64,000 nt of DNA from Bacteroidales bacterium (GCA_016709865.1 JADJLX010000002.1:124001-188000); one strand, 5' to 3'. Counted from the stretch's first letter, positions 19,316-27,825 are shown. Notes: generated by a model from the sequence alone, not told the origin. Program-made: numbers and translations.

Positions 19316-19915
19316 ATGAAAAAACTAATCCTATCCTTAACTGTTTTAATTCTTCTCGCCAGCTTCTCCGCTCCTCAGAAGAAAGAATCTCTTTTTAATG
19401 GCAAAGATCTTACAGGCTGGAAGATCTACGGAACTGAAAAATGGTATGTGGAAAACGGTCTTCTTGTTTGTGAGAGCGGTCCGGATAAAAAATACGGATA
19501 CCTGGCAACTGAAAAGTTTTACAAAAACTTTGATATAACTGTTGAGTTCCTTCAGGAAGCCAACGGTAACAGCGGACTCTTCTTCCGTTCAACAATTGAA
19601 GGAACAAAAATTTCAGGGTGGCAGTGCGAAGTGGCTCCTAAGGGAAAAGATACCGGTGGCATCTATGAATCATATGGCCGTGGATGGCTGAAACAGATTG
19701 AGGATGAGAAAGAAAACATACTTAAACCCGGCAAATGGAATAAACTACGTCTGCGCGTTGAAGGCGACAAGGTACAGACATGGCTTAACGGGAAACCGAT
19801 GGTTGATTTCTCCGATGAAAAGATAGGTAAGGCAAATGGTTCTATTGCCCTCCAGATTCACGATGGCGGCGGGATTAAAGTAAAATGGAGAAAACTGATA
19901 ATTCAGGAGTTGTAA
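19316..19915 (+). CDS. DUF1080 / 3-keto-disaccharide hydrolase family protein, exported
   Basis: A 199-residue secreted protein (signal MKKLILSLTVLILLASFSA). It matches DUF1080 over its length: SLFNGKDLTGWKIYG, LATEKFYKNFDITVEFL, GNSGLFFRS, WQCEV and GSIALQIHDGGGIKVKWRKLII. The family has a concanavalin-like jelly roll and includes enzymes that cleave 3-keto-glycosides. Its place between two sugar-isomerase genes supports a role in a periplasmic 3-keto-sugar route. The start codon follows directly after a tandem repeat. Confidence 0.85.
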   Translation: MKKLILSLTVLILLASFSAPQKKESLFNGKDLTGWKIYGTEKWYVENGLLVCESGPDKKYGYLATEKFYKNFDITVEFLQEANGNSGLFFRSTIEGTKISGWQCEVAPKGKDTGGIYESYGRGWLKQIEDEKENILKPGKWNKLRLRVEGDKVQTWLNGKPMVDFSDEKIGKANGSIALQIHDGGGIKVKWRKLIIQEL

Positions 19916-19924
19916 AATCCTGAA

Positions 19925-20887
19925 TTATTCCGGAAGAGTATAGAATTCATATTTTATAGTCCACTCAACTGATTTTCCCGGTTCTGCCTTGATTTTAATA
20001 TAAGGTTCAGGACATAATGTTGTTGCGCAGTTCCAGTAATTGAGTTTCTGGAAAGGCTGGTCGCATGTTATTCTTACACCGGCTCCTGTTTTGCGGTTTT
20101 CAATCCTGATATCATAATCCTTTGCATCAGGTCCGTAACCTTTTATATCACCGCAGAATACTGTTTCTCCGTCATTTACAATTCTCAGAAATTGAATTGT
20201 GTTTTCTTTTAATTCTGCAAGGACACCAACACCCTGACCTGTTCCTGAAAGATTAAACGGAAACTTAATAATGAAATCCGGGCCAATTGGCTGATTATCG
20301 ATTACAAAGAAATTGTGATCGTAGACACTTGTTTCAATTGTTTTTGTTCCTGTGTTCTTAAGTATGTGATGAAGGACCAGTTCAGGTTTGCCTTTGGTAA
20401 GACTAACGGTTTTTTCATATTTATAGGAATACACCTTGTCTTTTAAATCATGTTTAAAAACGATGTTATCAGATTTCTTCTTTACGCTCCACTTACCGGC
20501 ATTTACAACAGTGTATAGCCGGCTGAAAGTATATGGTTTATCATCCGGTTTGTTAAGTACACCTACTCCAATTTTTACAAAATTATCCCCGGGTTTGGTC
20601 TCTGCATAATCAAGAGCAACAAACTCTTCAACCGGGCCCATAATAACATCATGTATCTCGGGACTGTATTTTGAGAACCACTGTCCAAAATAGCTGTGTC
20701 CGTTATATTCAAGAACAGGCATATTACCCGACCAGTCAAATCTGGTACTCCGGTAATAGCCATTCTCTGCATCAGGCAGATAAAATTTTGCTTTGATAAT
20801 CCCGTTAGATATGTCTGCCTGCGGGATTTGGGCCAATGATATCGCACTGAATGCCAGTGCAGATATTAACAGATATGTCTTCTTCAT
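19925..20887 (-). CDS. Exported galactose-mutarotase-fold protein
   Basis: The ATG at 20887 begins a signal peptide (MKKTYLLISALAFSAISLAQ), giving about 320 residues; an upstream start at 20941 would prepend 18 hydrophobic but untypical residues. The body has the beta-sandwich pattern of aldose-1-epimerase-like folds: RSTRFDWSGNMPVLEYNGHSYFGQW, a Tyr-Asp-His (VYDHNFFVIDN) where mutarotases place their His, and a terminal VEWTIKYEFY. It could bind or epimerise sugars in the periplasm. It is on the strand opposite the rest of the sugar locus and ends 9 bp after the DUF1080 gene. Confidence 0.65.
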   Translation of the reverse strand: MKKTYLLISALAFSAISLAQIPQADISNGIIKAKFYLPDAENGYYRSTRFDWSGNMPVLEYNGHSYFGQWFSKYSPEIHDVIMGPVEEFVALDYAETKPGDNFVKIGVGVLNKPDDKPYTFSRLYTVVNAGKWSVKKKSDNIVFKHDLKDKVYSYKYEKTVSLTKGKPELVLHHILKNTGTKTIETSVYDHNFFVIDNQPIGPDFIIKFPFNLSGTGQGVGVLAELKENTIQFLRIVNDGETVFCGDIKGYGPDAKDYDIRIENRKTGAGVRITCDQPFQKLNYWNCATTLCPEPYIKIKAEPGKSVEWTIKYEFYTLPE

Positions 20888-20951
20888 GACATAAAAATAC
20901 AGGTAAAAAAATTGATTTTCAAGCGGGATTGCAATAATCATGACATTTATG

Positions 20952-20959
20952 TAAATTTG
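20952..20959 (+). promoter_or_regulatory. Candidate -7 box TAAATTTG
   Basis: A TAnnTTTG match 31 bp before the start of the Tat-exported isomerase gene (20991), in the divergent gap between it and the mutarotase-like gene. Confidence 0.4.
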
Positions 20960-20990
20960 GTTAATTAGTCAGGCTATAAAAATTAATCAT

Positions 20991-21866
20991 ATGAAAAAAA
21001 TATCAAGAAGAGAATTCCTGGGCAAAAGCGCTATCGGAATAGGATCCGCTGTTCTGGCATCACAAATCCCTCTGGATTCATACAGTAACAGCATACCCAA
21101 AGCAGTAAATCTGCCTCTCGGATTTCAGGTCTGGACAGTAAAGGACAAACTTGTCAAAGACTTTCCCGGGACATTAAAAGAGATAGCCGCTCTTGGTTAT
21201 AAAACCGTAGAGATGTGTTCGCCTCCAGGATATGAGAGTTCCGGATTTGGTCCGCTGATGAAACTGACAGCCAAAGAGATGAAGAAGATAATCAACGATG
21301 CCGGACTCGGCTTTGAAAGCACTCATTATGGGATGACAGAACTAAGAAAAAATCTGGATGAAAGGATCGCATTTGCAGCCGAATCAGGGCAGAAACAAAT
21401 GATACTATCAAGTTTCGGACTTCCGCGGACTGCAACAATGAGTGACTGGATGAAGGCAGCTGATGAACTCAACACCATTGGAATGAAGACTAAAAAATCC
21501 GGAATTCAGACGGGATTTCACAATCATCACGGAGAATTTGAAAAAATCGATGATACGCTGATTTACGACGCTTTACTTAAACAGTTTGATCCTGATTACG
21601 TTAAGATGCAATTTCAGGTTGCTGTTATAAGTATCGGGTATAAAGCTTCGGATTACTTTAATAAATACCCGGGACGGTTTATCTCAGCGCATCTGGCTGA
21701 CTATTCACCAACTGAAAAGAAAAATGTAACTCTCGGAAAAGGGATTGTAGACTGGAAGGAGTTTTTTTCATCACTAAAAAAAGGAGGAGTGAAAAACATC
21801 TTTGTTGAGATGGATATAGATACTTTTAAAGACAGTGCTACGTTCATAAATACCGGACTAATCTGA
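20991..21866 (+). CDS. Tat-exported sugar isomerase/epimerase family protein (AP-endonuclease-2 fold)
   Basis: A 291-residue protein with a Tat signal (KKISRREFLGKSAIGIGSAV) and a xylose-isomerase-like barrel. FHNHHGEF, HLADYS and a terminal VEMDIDTFKDS carry the His/Asp/Glu metal-binding pattern of this group. The usual Glu-rich strand E...D is partly altered: MQFQVAVI stands where many members have MQLDVGNA. Homologues are periplasmic partners of DUF1080 proteins in 3-keto-sugar metabolism. It is one of three Tat-exported proteins in this locus. Confidence 0.75.
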   Translation: MKKISRREFLGKSAIGIGSAVLASQIPLDSYSNSIPKAVNLPLGFQVWTVKDKLVKDFPGTLKEIAALGYKTVEMCSPPGYESSGFGPLMKLTAKEMKKIINDAGLGFESTHYGMTELRKNLDERIAFAAESGQKQMILSSFGLPRTATMSDWMKAADELNTIGMKTKKSGIQTGFHNHHGEFEKIDDTLIYDALLKQFDPDYVKMQFQVAVISIGYKASDYFNKYPGRFISAHLADYSPTEKKNVTLGKGIVDWKEFFSSLKKGGVKNIFVEMDIDTFKDSATFINTGLI

Positions 21867-22035
21867 AATTGACAAATATTTTGAAAGATGGATCAGATTA
21901 ATAATCCGTCATAATTACCAATCAATTAAGAGTTAAGGATTAGTTAAAATTGATATAAGTCATTGATAACTGAATAAATTTTCGGATATTGCAGCTCCAA
22001 AATTTAAAATAAAACCTAACTAAACAAAGACAATT

Positions 22036-22533
22036 ATGATCAGACGTATTTTTTCATTCGTAGTTATTGCTGCAATACTTTCATCATGTGGTAATACAAG
22101 TAATAAGGAAACTGCAAAAGCCGAAAATTCAGATGCGGTAAAAGTTGAATTTGCATCACTTGTTGAAAATCCTGATAATTTCGTTGGTAAAAATATTGTT
22201 GTTGAAGGTAAAGTTGTTCATGTATGCACCGAGAGCGGCAAAAAACTGTTTATTGTTGGCGAAAATCCCGATGTAAGATTATTCATTGCTGCAGGTGAAA
22301 ACATGCCGAAATTCCCGTTGGAACTTCTTGGTAGCGAAGTCACAGTTGAAGGTACAATTACCAAAGTCGGCGGCGCACCAGAAATGGCTGCAGGAGAAAA
22401 ACATGCTGCAATGATGGCTGAAGGTACAGCTAAACCGATGGCTGCTGATACCTGCGAAACAGAAACTGCTCTTGCAAAACAGTCTTCACTTGCAAACATA
22501 ATCATGGACTATAAAAGTCATTCTGTTAAATAA
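22036..22533 (+). CDS. OB-fold lipoprotein
   Basis: A 165-residue lipoprotein: signal with lipobox-like AAILSSC, then an OB-type beta barrel (NFVGKNIVVEGKVVHVCTESGKKLFIVGE...SEVTVEGTITKV). The tail is Ala/Met-rich with a Cys (MAADTCETE). The DNA- or metal-binding role is unknown. It is followed by a strong terminator and then by the PepSY-type membrane gene. Adjacent lipoprotein and PepSY genes are common in iron or redox-linked loci, which is suggestive only. Confidence 0.65.
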   Translation: MIRRIFSFVVIAAILSSCGNTSNKETAKAENSDAVKVEFASLVENPDNFVGKNIVVEGKVVHVCTESGKKLFIVGENPDVRLFIAAGENMPKFPLELLGSEVTVEGTITKVGGAPEMAAGEKHAAMMAEGTAKPMAADTCETETALAKQSSLANIIMDYKSHSVK

Positions 22534-22554
22534 TTTATCTTTTCGAAATATGAG

Positions 22555-22584
22555 AAGGTCAGTGAACAGCTGACCTTTTTTTTA
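22555..22584 (+). terminator. Rho-independent terminator
   Basis: AAGGTCAG and CTGACCTT form a perfect 8-bp stem around a 7-nt loop, followed by T-rich sequence; it lies 22 bp after the lipoprotein stop. Confidence 0.85.
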
Positions 22585-22597
22585 ATATCTGAATTTA

Positions 22598-23143
22598 ATG
22601 AATCTGTCAAAACTGAACCGGGTCACCCACCGTGATATAGGATATCTTATTGCCGGACTAACAATTATATATGCTATTTCCGGAATAGCGCTTAACCATA
22701 AGAATAACTGGAATCCAAACTATATCTTCGATAATCGGGAATTCACAACTTCGGTTCCTGTTGACAGACAATCATTTAATGACGAAACCGCTTTGAAGAT
22801 CATTGAGAGTATCGGCAATGACATTGAGTATAAAGCATTTCATTTCCCAACAGGCAACAAGGTTACAATCTTCATAGATGGTGGTTTCATCCAGGTAAAA
22901 ACAACAGGGGAAGGAGTTATTGAGAAGATCAGTAAAAGACCAATTTTCTACCAGCTGAACTTCCTGCATTATAATCCGGGCAGGTGGTGGAAATACTTCA
23001 GTGATATTTTCTGTCTTGCCCTTATCACAGTTACAATAACCGGACTGTTTATTGTAAAAGGCAAAAACGGAATAACAAAAAGGGGAGCGATCCTGACTAT
23101 AATCGGAATCATCCTTCCCCTTCTCTTCCTGTTAATTTATTAA
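22598..23143 (+). CDS. PepSY-associated transmembrane helix protein
   Basis: A 181-residue membrane protein. An N-terminal helix (RDIGYLIAGLTIIYAISGIALNH) is followed by a PepSY-like extracytoplasmic segment and two C-terminal helices (FCLALITVTITGLFIVKG and ILTIIGIILPLLFLLIY). The layout matches PepSY-associated proteins linked to iron-siderophore or flavin reduction in Bacteroidota. It starts right after a terminator, so it may have its own promoter. Confidence 0.7.
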   Translation: MNLSKLNRVTHRDIGYLIAGLTIIYAISGIALNHKNNWNPNYIFDNREFTTSVPVDRQSFNDETALKIIESIGNDIEYKAFHFPTGNKVTIFIDGGFIQVKTTGEGVIEKISKRPIFYQLNFLHYNPGRWWKYFSDIFCLALITVTITGLFIVKGKNGITKRGAILTIIGIILPLLFLLIY

Positions 23144-23272
23144 CATTAAACTAGTACTCAATTATTCATTTTTTACCACGGAGACACAGAGAGCATGGAG
23201 GTACACGGAGTCTCTTCCTCTTCCTCTCCCATTCTCCCCTTCTCCCCCTCTCTATCTTCTTCCTTTGCACTT

Positions 23273-23303
23273 TTGCGCCATTACGCCGTTATGTCGTTAC
23301 GCC
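23273..23303. repeat. Octamer array covering the stop of the Mo-hydroxylase gene
   Basis: Units TTGCGCCA, TTACGCCG, TTATGTCG and TTACGCC follow each other with an 8-bp period. The TAA stop codon of the minus-strand Mo-hydroxylase gene (23297-23299) lies inside. Confidence 0.75.
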
Positions 23304-25450
23304 TTCTTCAACGCCTCAAGTACCCGGGCTGGCGTCATTGGCATTCTGTAAAGCCTAGCACCTGTGGCATCAAATATTGCACTTGCAATTACGGCACCGA
23401 CCGATACTATTGCAGGCTCACCGCCACCCTGAGGGGCTTTGTCTTTCCTGTCGAGTATAACCGTATCGATCTTTGGCAACCAGGAGAACTTTGGTATTTC
23501 ATATGTATCAAATCCGCGGTCAATAATCTTTCCTCCCTCAAAGAACAACTCCTCGGTGAAAGTATATCCAAGGGCCATCATTATACATCCCTCCATCTGA
23601 ATTGTTGCACCCTGTGGATTCACACATAAGCCCATATCCTGTGAACAGGCTATCCTGACAACGGTAACCTTACCTGTTGCCTTATCAACCTTAACCTCAG
23701 CCATATGGGCAACCCATGTCCCTGCATCAGTACCACAGGCTACACCTATACCCCTGCCGCTGGGCGATTTACCCGGTACATATCCGAATTTATCAGCTAC
23801 AGACTTCAGACAAGCGATCATCTTCTCATCCTTGAGGTTTTTCAACCGGAATTCCAGTGGGTCAATTCCTGCTGCAGAGGCCATAATATCTATTTGCACT
23901 TCCCTGGCGAAGGTATTTGTGTTGGCATTTGGTGCACGCCACGGACCAGTGCTAAACGGATGAACAGGTGGTGCCTCTCTGTTACGGCTGTAGTCGGTTG
24001 TCTTATTATTCGGAACATCATATATCGTTTCTGACCCCCTTGTCCCGGCATAATAGACATGATAATCCCATAGTTTTATCATGCCCTCTTTATCAATGCC
24101 CGACTTGATCTTTATTACAGCCGCTGAGTGAAAATTATCATAGAAGAACTCCTCATCGCGGGTCCACATAACCATAACTGGTTTGCCAGATAATTTTGCC
24201 AGTTTAGCAGCTTCATTTCCCTGCTGATATGCACTTTTTCCGCCAAAACCACCTCCGACAAAAGGCACTATAACCCGCACTTTATCAAGTGGCAATCCAA
24301 GGTCCCTTGAGATAGAGTCCTGCAAAGGATAAGGAGTCTGCGTTGCAGCCCACACTGTCATTTTCCCATTCTCAAACTGTGCGAGAGCGGTATGCGTTTC
24401 CATCGGAGCATGAGCAAGATACGGATCGTGATATTCCGATTCAAAAACTTTTTCTGATTGCTGACGTCCGGCTTCAAGATCTCCTTTTGATCGTACAACA
24501 TTAGCTCTTGAATCAGCTTTGAGCATCCATTCAAATACAGTCTTGTCATTTACAGGCATCTCATTAAATGAATACTCAGCCTTTATAGTTGCCAGGGCAG
24601 CATCAGCTTTCTCACGGTTCTCATGAAGAACAGCAACCAGATCACCATCCCTGATGACTTTAACGCCCGGCAATTTCTCAGCCGCTGAGTAATCAACTGA
24701 AGTCAGTTTGGCACCATGTGAAGGCGGACGGAGTATCCTCGCATAAACCATACCGGGAAGTTTCAAATCACCTGTATATTTTGCAGCTCCTGTAACTTTC
24801 AGGCTGGCATCACTGTGCTTATATGATTTCCCTACATAATAGAATTTTGTATAGTCTTCCGGTGTCGGTTTTACATCGAGAAACTTTTCAATCCGTTTAC
24901 CTTTAGCCAGTTGAGAATAACTTACAGTGTTTTTAGGATTCTTTGTATCAATTATAATTCCATCTTTTGCTTCAAGCTGAGCTACGGGCACTCCCAGCTG
25001 GACTGATGCCAGATCAAGAAGAACAGCTTTCGCTTCCGCTGCTGCAGCCCTCATTGCCGGACCAAAAGCCCTTGTAGTAAGTGATCCCCAGGTACCTCCG
25101 TCCCATGGACAGAGATCAGTATCTCCCATAACCATTTTTACTTTTTCAAGCGGGACATTCAGTTCATCAGCCATCATTTGAGGAAGTGATGTAATTATCC
25201 CCTGACCCATTTCGATCTTACCTGTGAAACATGTTACTGTTCCATCTTCTGCTATTGACAAAAATGAATTGTAGTCTTTAGGAAGGCTGCGAGCCTGATC
25301 TCCTGGAAGTGCTATCAGATCCAATGCGCCCCACGGACGGAAAAATATTATGATACCGCTTCCCAGCAGTTTAAAGAAATCGCGTCTTGGCATCCCGCTG
25401 CGCTTCGTTGATGAAGTCTTATTGTTTGCTTTTTTAACATCTTTTTTCAT
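23297..25450 (-). CDS. Molybdenum hydroxylase large subunit (xanthine dehydrogenase/CoxL-IorB family), Tat-exported
   Basis: About 717 residues. The ATG at 25450 has an SD (AGGAGG) 9 nt upstream; a GTG at 25456 overlaps the previous gene. An N-terminal Tat motif (PRRDFFKLLGSGIIIFF) indicates export, as in isoquinoline 1-oxidoreductase IorB relatives. Conserved Mo-cofactor and active-site segments include CFTGKIEMGQGIITSLPQM, FVGGGFGGKSAYQ, GPWRAPNAN and QGGGEP near the C-terminus, whose Glu is the usual catalytic base. It would hydroxylate an aldehyde or N-heterocycle. The partner 2Fe-2S subunit lies directly upstream and has no signal, so it probably travels with it. Confidence 0.88.
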   Translation of the reverse strand: MKKDVKKANNKTSSTKRSGMPRRDFFKLLGSGIIIFFRPWGALDLIALPGDQARSLPKDYNSFLSIAEDGTVTCFTGKIEMGQGIITSLPQMMADELNVPLEKVKMVMGDTDLCPWDGGTWGSLTTRAFGPAMRAAAAEAKAVLLDLASVQLGVPVAQLEAKDGIIIDTKNPKNTVSYSQLAKGKRIEKFLDVKPTPEDYTKFYYVGKSYKHSDASLKVTGAAKYTGDLKLPGMVYARILRPPSHGAKLTSVDYSAAEKLPGVKVIRDGDLVAVLHENREKADAALATIKAEYSFNEMPVNDKTVFEWMLKADSRANVVRSKGDLEAGRQQSEKVFESEYHDPYLAHAPMETHTALAQFENGKMTVWAATQTPYPLQDSISRDLGLPLDKVRVIVPFVGGGFGGKSAYQQGNEAAKLAKLSGKPVMVMWTRDEEFFYDNFHSAAVIKIKSGIDKEGMIKLWDYHVYYAGTRGSETIYDVPNNKTTDYSRNREAPPVHPFSTGPWRAPNANTNTFAREVQIDIMASAAGIDPLEFRLKNLKDEKMIACLKSVADKFGYVPGKSPSGRGIGVACGTDAGTWVAHMAEVKVDKATGKVTVVRIACSQDMGLCVNPQGATIQMEGCIMMALGYTFTEELFFEGGKIIDRGFDTYEIPKFSWLPKIDTVILDRKDKAPQGGGEPAIVSVGAVIASAIFDATGARLYRMPMTPARVLEALKKA

Positions 25451-25452
25451 GA

Positions 25453-25929
25453 TCACTTCCCTCCTTTCATTTCTTTGGAAGCTGTTTTAACAGCCTCAAC
25501 AATTCTAACATGAGCTCCGCAACGGCACAAGTTGTCCTCCATTCCTGCCTTGATCTGTTCGGTGGTAGGATTTGGATTTTTTAAGAGCAGCCCGGTTGCA
25601 TTCATTATCATACCCGGAGTACAGAAACCGCATTGAAGTGCATCGTGTTCAACAAATGCCTTCTGAACAGGATGTAATTTCCCTTTTTCGGCAAGGCCCT
25701 CAATGGTAACCACTTTTTTGCCTGCAACCTCACCAACAGTTACCTGGCACGATCTTAACGGTTCATTGTCGATAAGAACGGTACACGATCCGCAGAATCC
25801 CATTCCGCAGCCAAACTTAGTCCCGGTAAGACCGAAATGATCGCGAAGCACCCACAGAAGTGTCTGTGAAGGATCAAGCATCGCTTCAGTCTTTTTCCCG
25901 TTTAACTGAAAAGTAATTTTCTGTTCCAT
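25453..25929 (-). CDS. 2Fe-2S subunit of the molybdenum hydroxylase (CoxS/IorA type)
   Basis: A 158-residue protein carrying the two iron-sulphur centres that move electrons from the Mo site. The first cluster is GCGMGFCGSCTVLIDNEPLRSC (plant-type 2Fe-2S), the second CGFCTPGMI...CRCGAH. It has no signal peptide. Its stop is adjacent to the start of the large subunit, so translation is coupled. No FAD subunit (CoxM) gene is present, which fits IorAB-type enzymes that hand electrons to a cytochrome or quinone. Confidence 0.92.
   Translation of the reverse strand: MEQKITFQLNGKKTEAMLDPSQTLLWVLRDHFGLTGTKFGCGMGFCGSCTVLIDNEPLRSCQVTVGEVAGKKVVTIEGLAEKGKLHPVQKAFVEHDALQCGFCTPGMIMNATGLLLKNPNPTTEQIKAGMEDNLCRCGAHVRIVEAVKTASKEMKGGK
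25460..25465 (-). promoter_or_regulatory. Strong Shine-Dalgarno AGGAGG for the Mo-hydroxylase large subunit
   Basis: AGGAGG on the minus strand, 9 nt before the ATG at 25450, supports that start over the overlapping GTG. Such a strong SD is uncommon in Bacteroidota. Confidence 0.6.
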
Positions 25930-25931
25930 AG

Positions 25932-26525
25932 TTACAATATTTGATTTATTTCCTTTTTATATTCTTCGTAAGTATCAAAATCCCTGAGTATTGACAGATC
26001 ATCAGTCTCTACCTCAAGTACATCATCTGAATAAAGATAAGCAAGTGATCTCAGTCCTTCATGATCATCAAGCAGTGCAATTTTTTCCAGATACATTTTG
26101 CTTATTAAAAGCGGATGGCCACGTTTCTTATTACAGACAGGCATTACCAGGCCTTTACCTGTTGAACGGTAAGCGCCAATCACCATGTTTGTAACTTTGG
26201 GAGATATGAAAGGCTGGTCACCCTGAAATACCAGCACTGCATCACAATCCCCGGGTGTAGTTTCCACCCCGCATCGTACGGATGAAAGCATTCCCTTCTT
26301 ATAATGTTCATTATAACAATAACTTACACTCATTTTATTTACCAGTTTGAGAAGCTTATCCTTTTCCGCTCCCAAAACCACCACTATCTGATTTACATCT
26401 GATGATTTAACATTTTCAATGACCTTCTCAAGCATGCTCTTCCCGTTGAAATCAAGAAGCATCTTCGGAAAGCCCATCCTCTTCGATTCACCTGCTGCCA
26501 GTATTATTGCCCGGATCGTTCCCAT
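25932..26525 (-). CDS. MocA-like molybdopterin nucleotidyltransferase
   Basis: About 197 residues from the ATG at 26525; an upstream reading start would add 22 residues encoded by repeat-rich DNA and is rejected. Motifs LAAGESKRMGFPKMLLDFNG and VFQGDQPFISP, and the RGHP segment, are those of MocA (CTP:molybdopterin cytidylyltransferase). It would build the MCD form of the cofactor used by the neighbouring hydroxylase. It sits 2 bp before the 2Fe-2S gene and 7 bp after xdhC, all within one operon. Confidence 0.85.
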   Translation of the reverse strand: MGTIRAIILAAGESKRMGFPKMLLDFNGKSMLEKVIENVKSSDVNQIVVVLGAEKDKLLKLVNKMSVSYCYNEHYKKGMLSSVRCGVETTPGDCDAVLVFQGDQPFISPKVTNMVIGAYRSTGKGLVMPVCNKKRGHPLLISKMYLEKIALLDDHEGLRSLAYLYSDDVLEVETDDLSILRDFDTYEEYKKEINQIL

Positions 26526-26532
26526 TTTAGAA

Positions 26533-27627
26533 TTAAGATATTTCGGATTTCGGATTGCGGATTGCGGATTGACTATTCCTGACAAGCACAAGCTGAGCCG
26601 CTATACTAACCGCTATCTCCTCAACTGTCTGCGATTTTATATCTATCCCAACCGGCGCATAAATTGAATCCCATTGCTCCTTTGTTGCCCAACCCTGCTC
26701 AATAAAATGAGTTCGCATGGCTGCAATTTTCTTCCTGCTTCCAATCATGCCGGTATAAGCCACATCTGTTCCGATGCAGGGTTTCAGGGCTTCAGCATCA
26801 TCTTTATGTCCGCGTGTGACTATAACGATATATGTATCATCACCTTTCTTAATATTTTGTACTGCCCTACCAATGTCACCTACTATAATAGTCCTGGCAT
26901 CAGGAAGATTTTCAGCATTTGCAAACTCCTGACGATCATCAATAACTGTAACATCAAAATCAAGTCTGCTGCCGAGATGCGAAAGAGCCTTCCCTATATG
27001 TCCGGCACCTGCAATAATAAGCTTTGGCAAAGGGAATACTGGCTCCAGATAAAAGACAGAAGCCGGCTCTTCTCCGGGAATACTTATCTCAAGTTGCCTG
27101 TAGTCTGAAGGATTCTTAGAATTAACAAGTTCGATAACTACAGGTGAAATCTTTTCCAGAAAGGGCTGAGGTATTTCAGGAGAATTTGTACTGCTCATCC
27201 AGTAACGGTTTATCAGTACACTCTTCTCATTATACATGGTCACCATGGTTATCAGAACACCGGGAATTCTTTCTTCAAGAGACTTCTTTATCTGCCCGAA
27301 AACCGAAACAGAATTATTGAGATTAGCATCAATCAAAACACTTATCTGACCGCCGCAAATAGCATCTTCTTTATTTGATATATCGTTAGCAAGGTTAAAA
27401 AGGAAGAGGCCAGACTCCTTTGATTTGAGTGCTTCAACAGCCAGTTTTTGCACTTTACCTTCAACAATCCCTCCTCCAATGGTACCCGTAACAATGCCAT
27501 TCATGCTGAACAGTGCAGAACTTCCGGGTTTCTGAGGAGTAGACCCGCTCGTTGATGTAACAGTGGCCAATGCCAAAGGTGATTTTCCGGATTGATAATC
27601 AAGAATCTGAATGTAAATGTTTTTCAT
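26533..27627 (-). CDS. xdhC: XdhC/CoxI family protein (Mo cofactor insertion/sulfuration)
   Basis: A 364-residue protein. The N-terminal XdhC_CoxI domain (ATVTSTSGSTPQKPGSSALF, TIGGGIVEG) and C-terminal Rossmann domain (KLIIAGAGHIGKALSHLGSRLDFDVTVIDDR, IVTRGHKDDAEAL, TGMIGSRKK) are complete. XdhC binds Mo-cofactor and helps load it into the hydroxylase. It is the first gene of the hydroxylase operon. The last roughly 12 residues (SQSAIRNPKSEIS) are encoded by a 7-bp tandem repeat, so the original C-terminus was probably shorter. Confidence 0.88.
   Translation of the reverse strand: MKNIYIQILDYQSGKSPLALATVTSTSGSTPQKPGSSALFSMNGIVTGTIGGGIVEGKVQKLAVEALKSKESGLFLFNLANDISNKEDAICGGQISVLIDANLNNSVSVFGQIKKSLEERIPGVLITMVTMYNEKSVLINRYWMSSTNSPEIPQPFLEKISPVVIELVNSKNPSDYRQLEISIPGEEPASVFYLEPVFPLPKLIIAGAGHIGKALSHLGSRLDFDVTVIDDRQEFANAENLPDARTIIVGDIGRAVQNIKKGDDTYIVIVTRGHKDDAEALKPCIGTDVAYTGMIGSRKKIAAMRTHFIEQGWATKEQWDSIYAPVGIDIKSQTVEEIAVSIAAQLVLVRNSQSAIRNPKSEIS
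26542..26569. repeat. Heptamer array inside the 3' end of xdhC
   Basis: Four contiguous 7-bp units of form TKCGGAT (K = G or T). They encode the extra C-terminal residues of XdhC and end about 7 bp before its stop codon. Confidence 0.85.
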
Positions 27628-27791
27628 ATTCTCCGGACAGTTAGTAGTTATATTTCAGCCTGAAAGCTGTCTGATAACAAATATAGATTAATTTGATTTA
27701 TTATTCATATTTTTATCGTTCATACAATTAAAGGCAATTTTTTTGATCGTTCTTTTTACTCCTTTGTGCTACTTTGTGAAGTACTTTGTGC

Positions 27792-27825
27792 CCTTTGTGG
27801 TAAAAAAATCCATTAACCACAAAGG
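27792..27825. repeat. Inverted repeat in the divergent gap before the amidase gene
   Basis: CCTTTGTGGT (27792-27801) and ACCACAAAGG (27816-27825) form a perfect 10-bp stem. Around them are more CTTTGTG-like and CACTAAGG-like words over 27760-27865. The same CACAAAGG vocabulary recurs near 32.7 kb. Confidence 0.75.

Noticed and set aside
23160..23270. Low-complexity stretch with CACGGAGACACAGAGAGCATGGAGGT and C/T-rich sequence (possible small gene)
   Set aside because: An open frame exists on the plus strand but it covers an opposite-strand real gene and consists of simple repeats; no family-like sequence.
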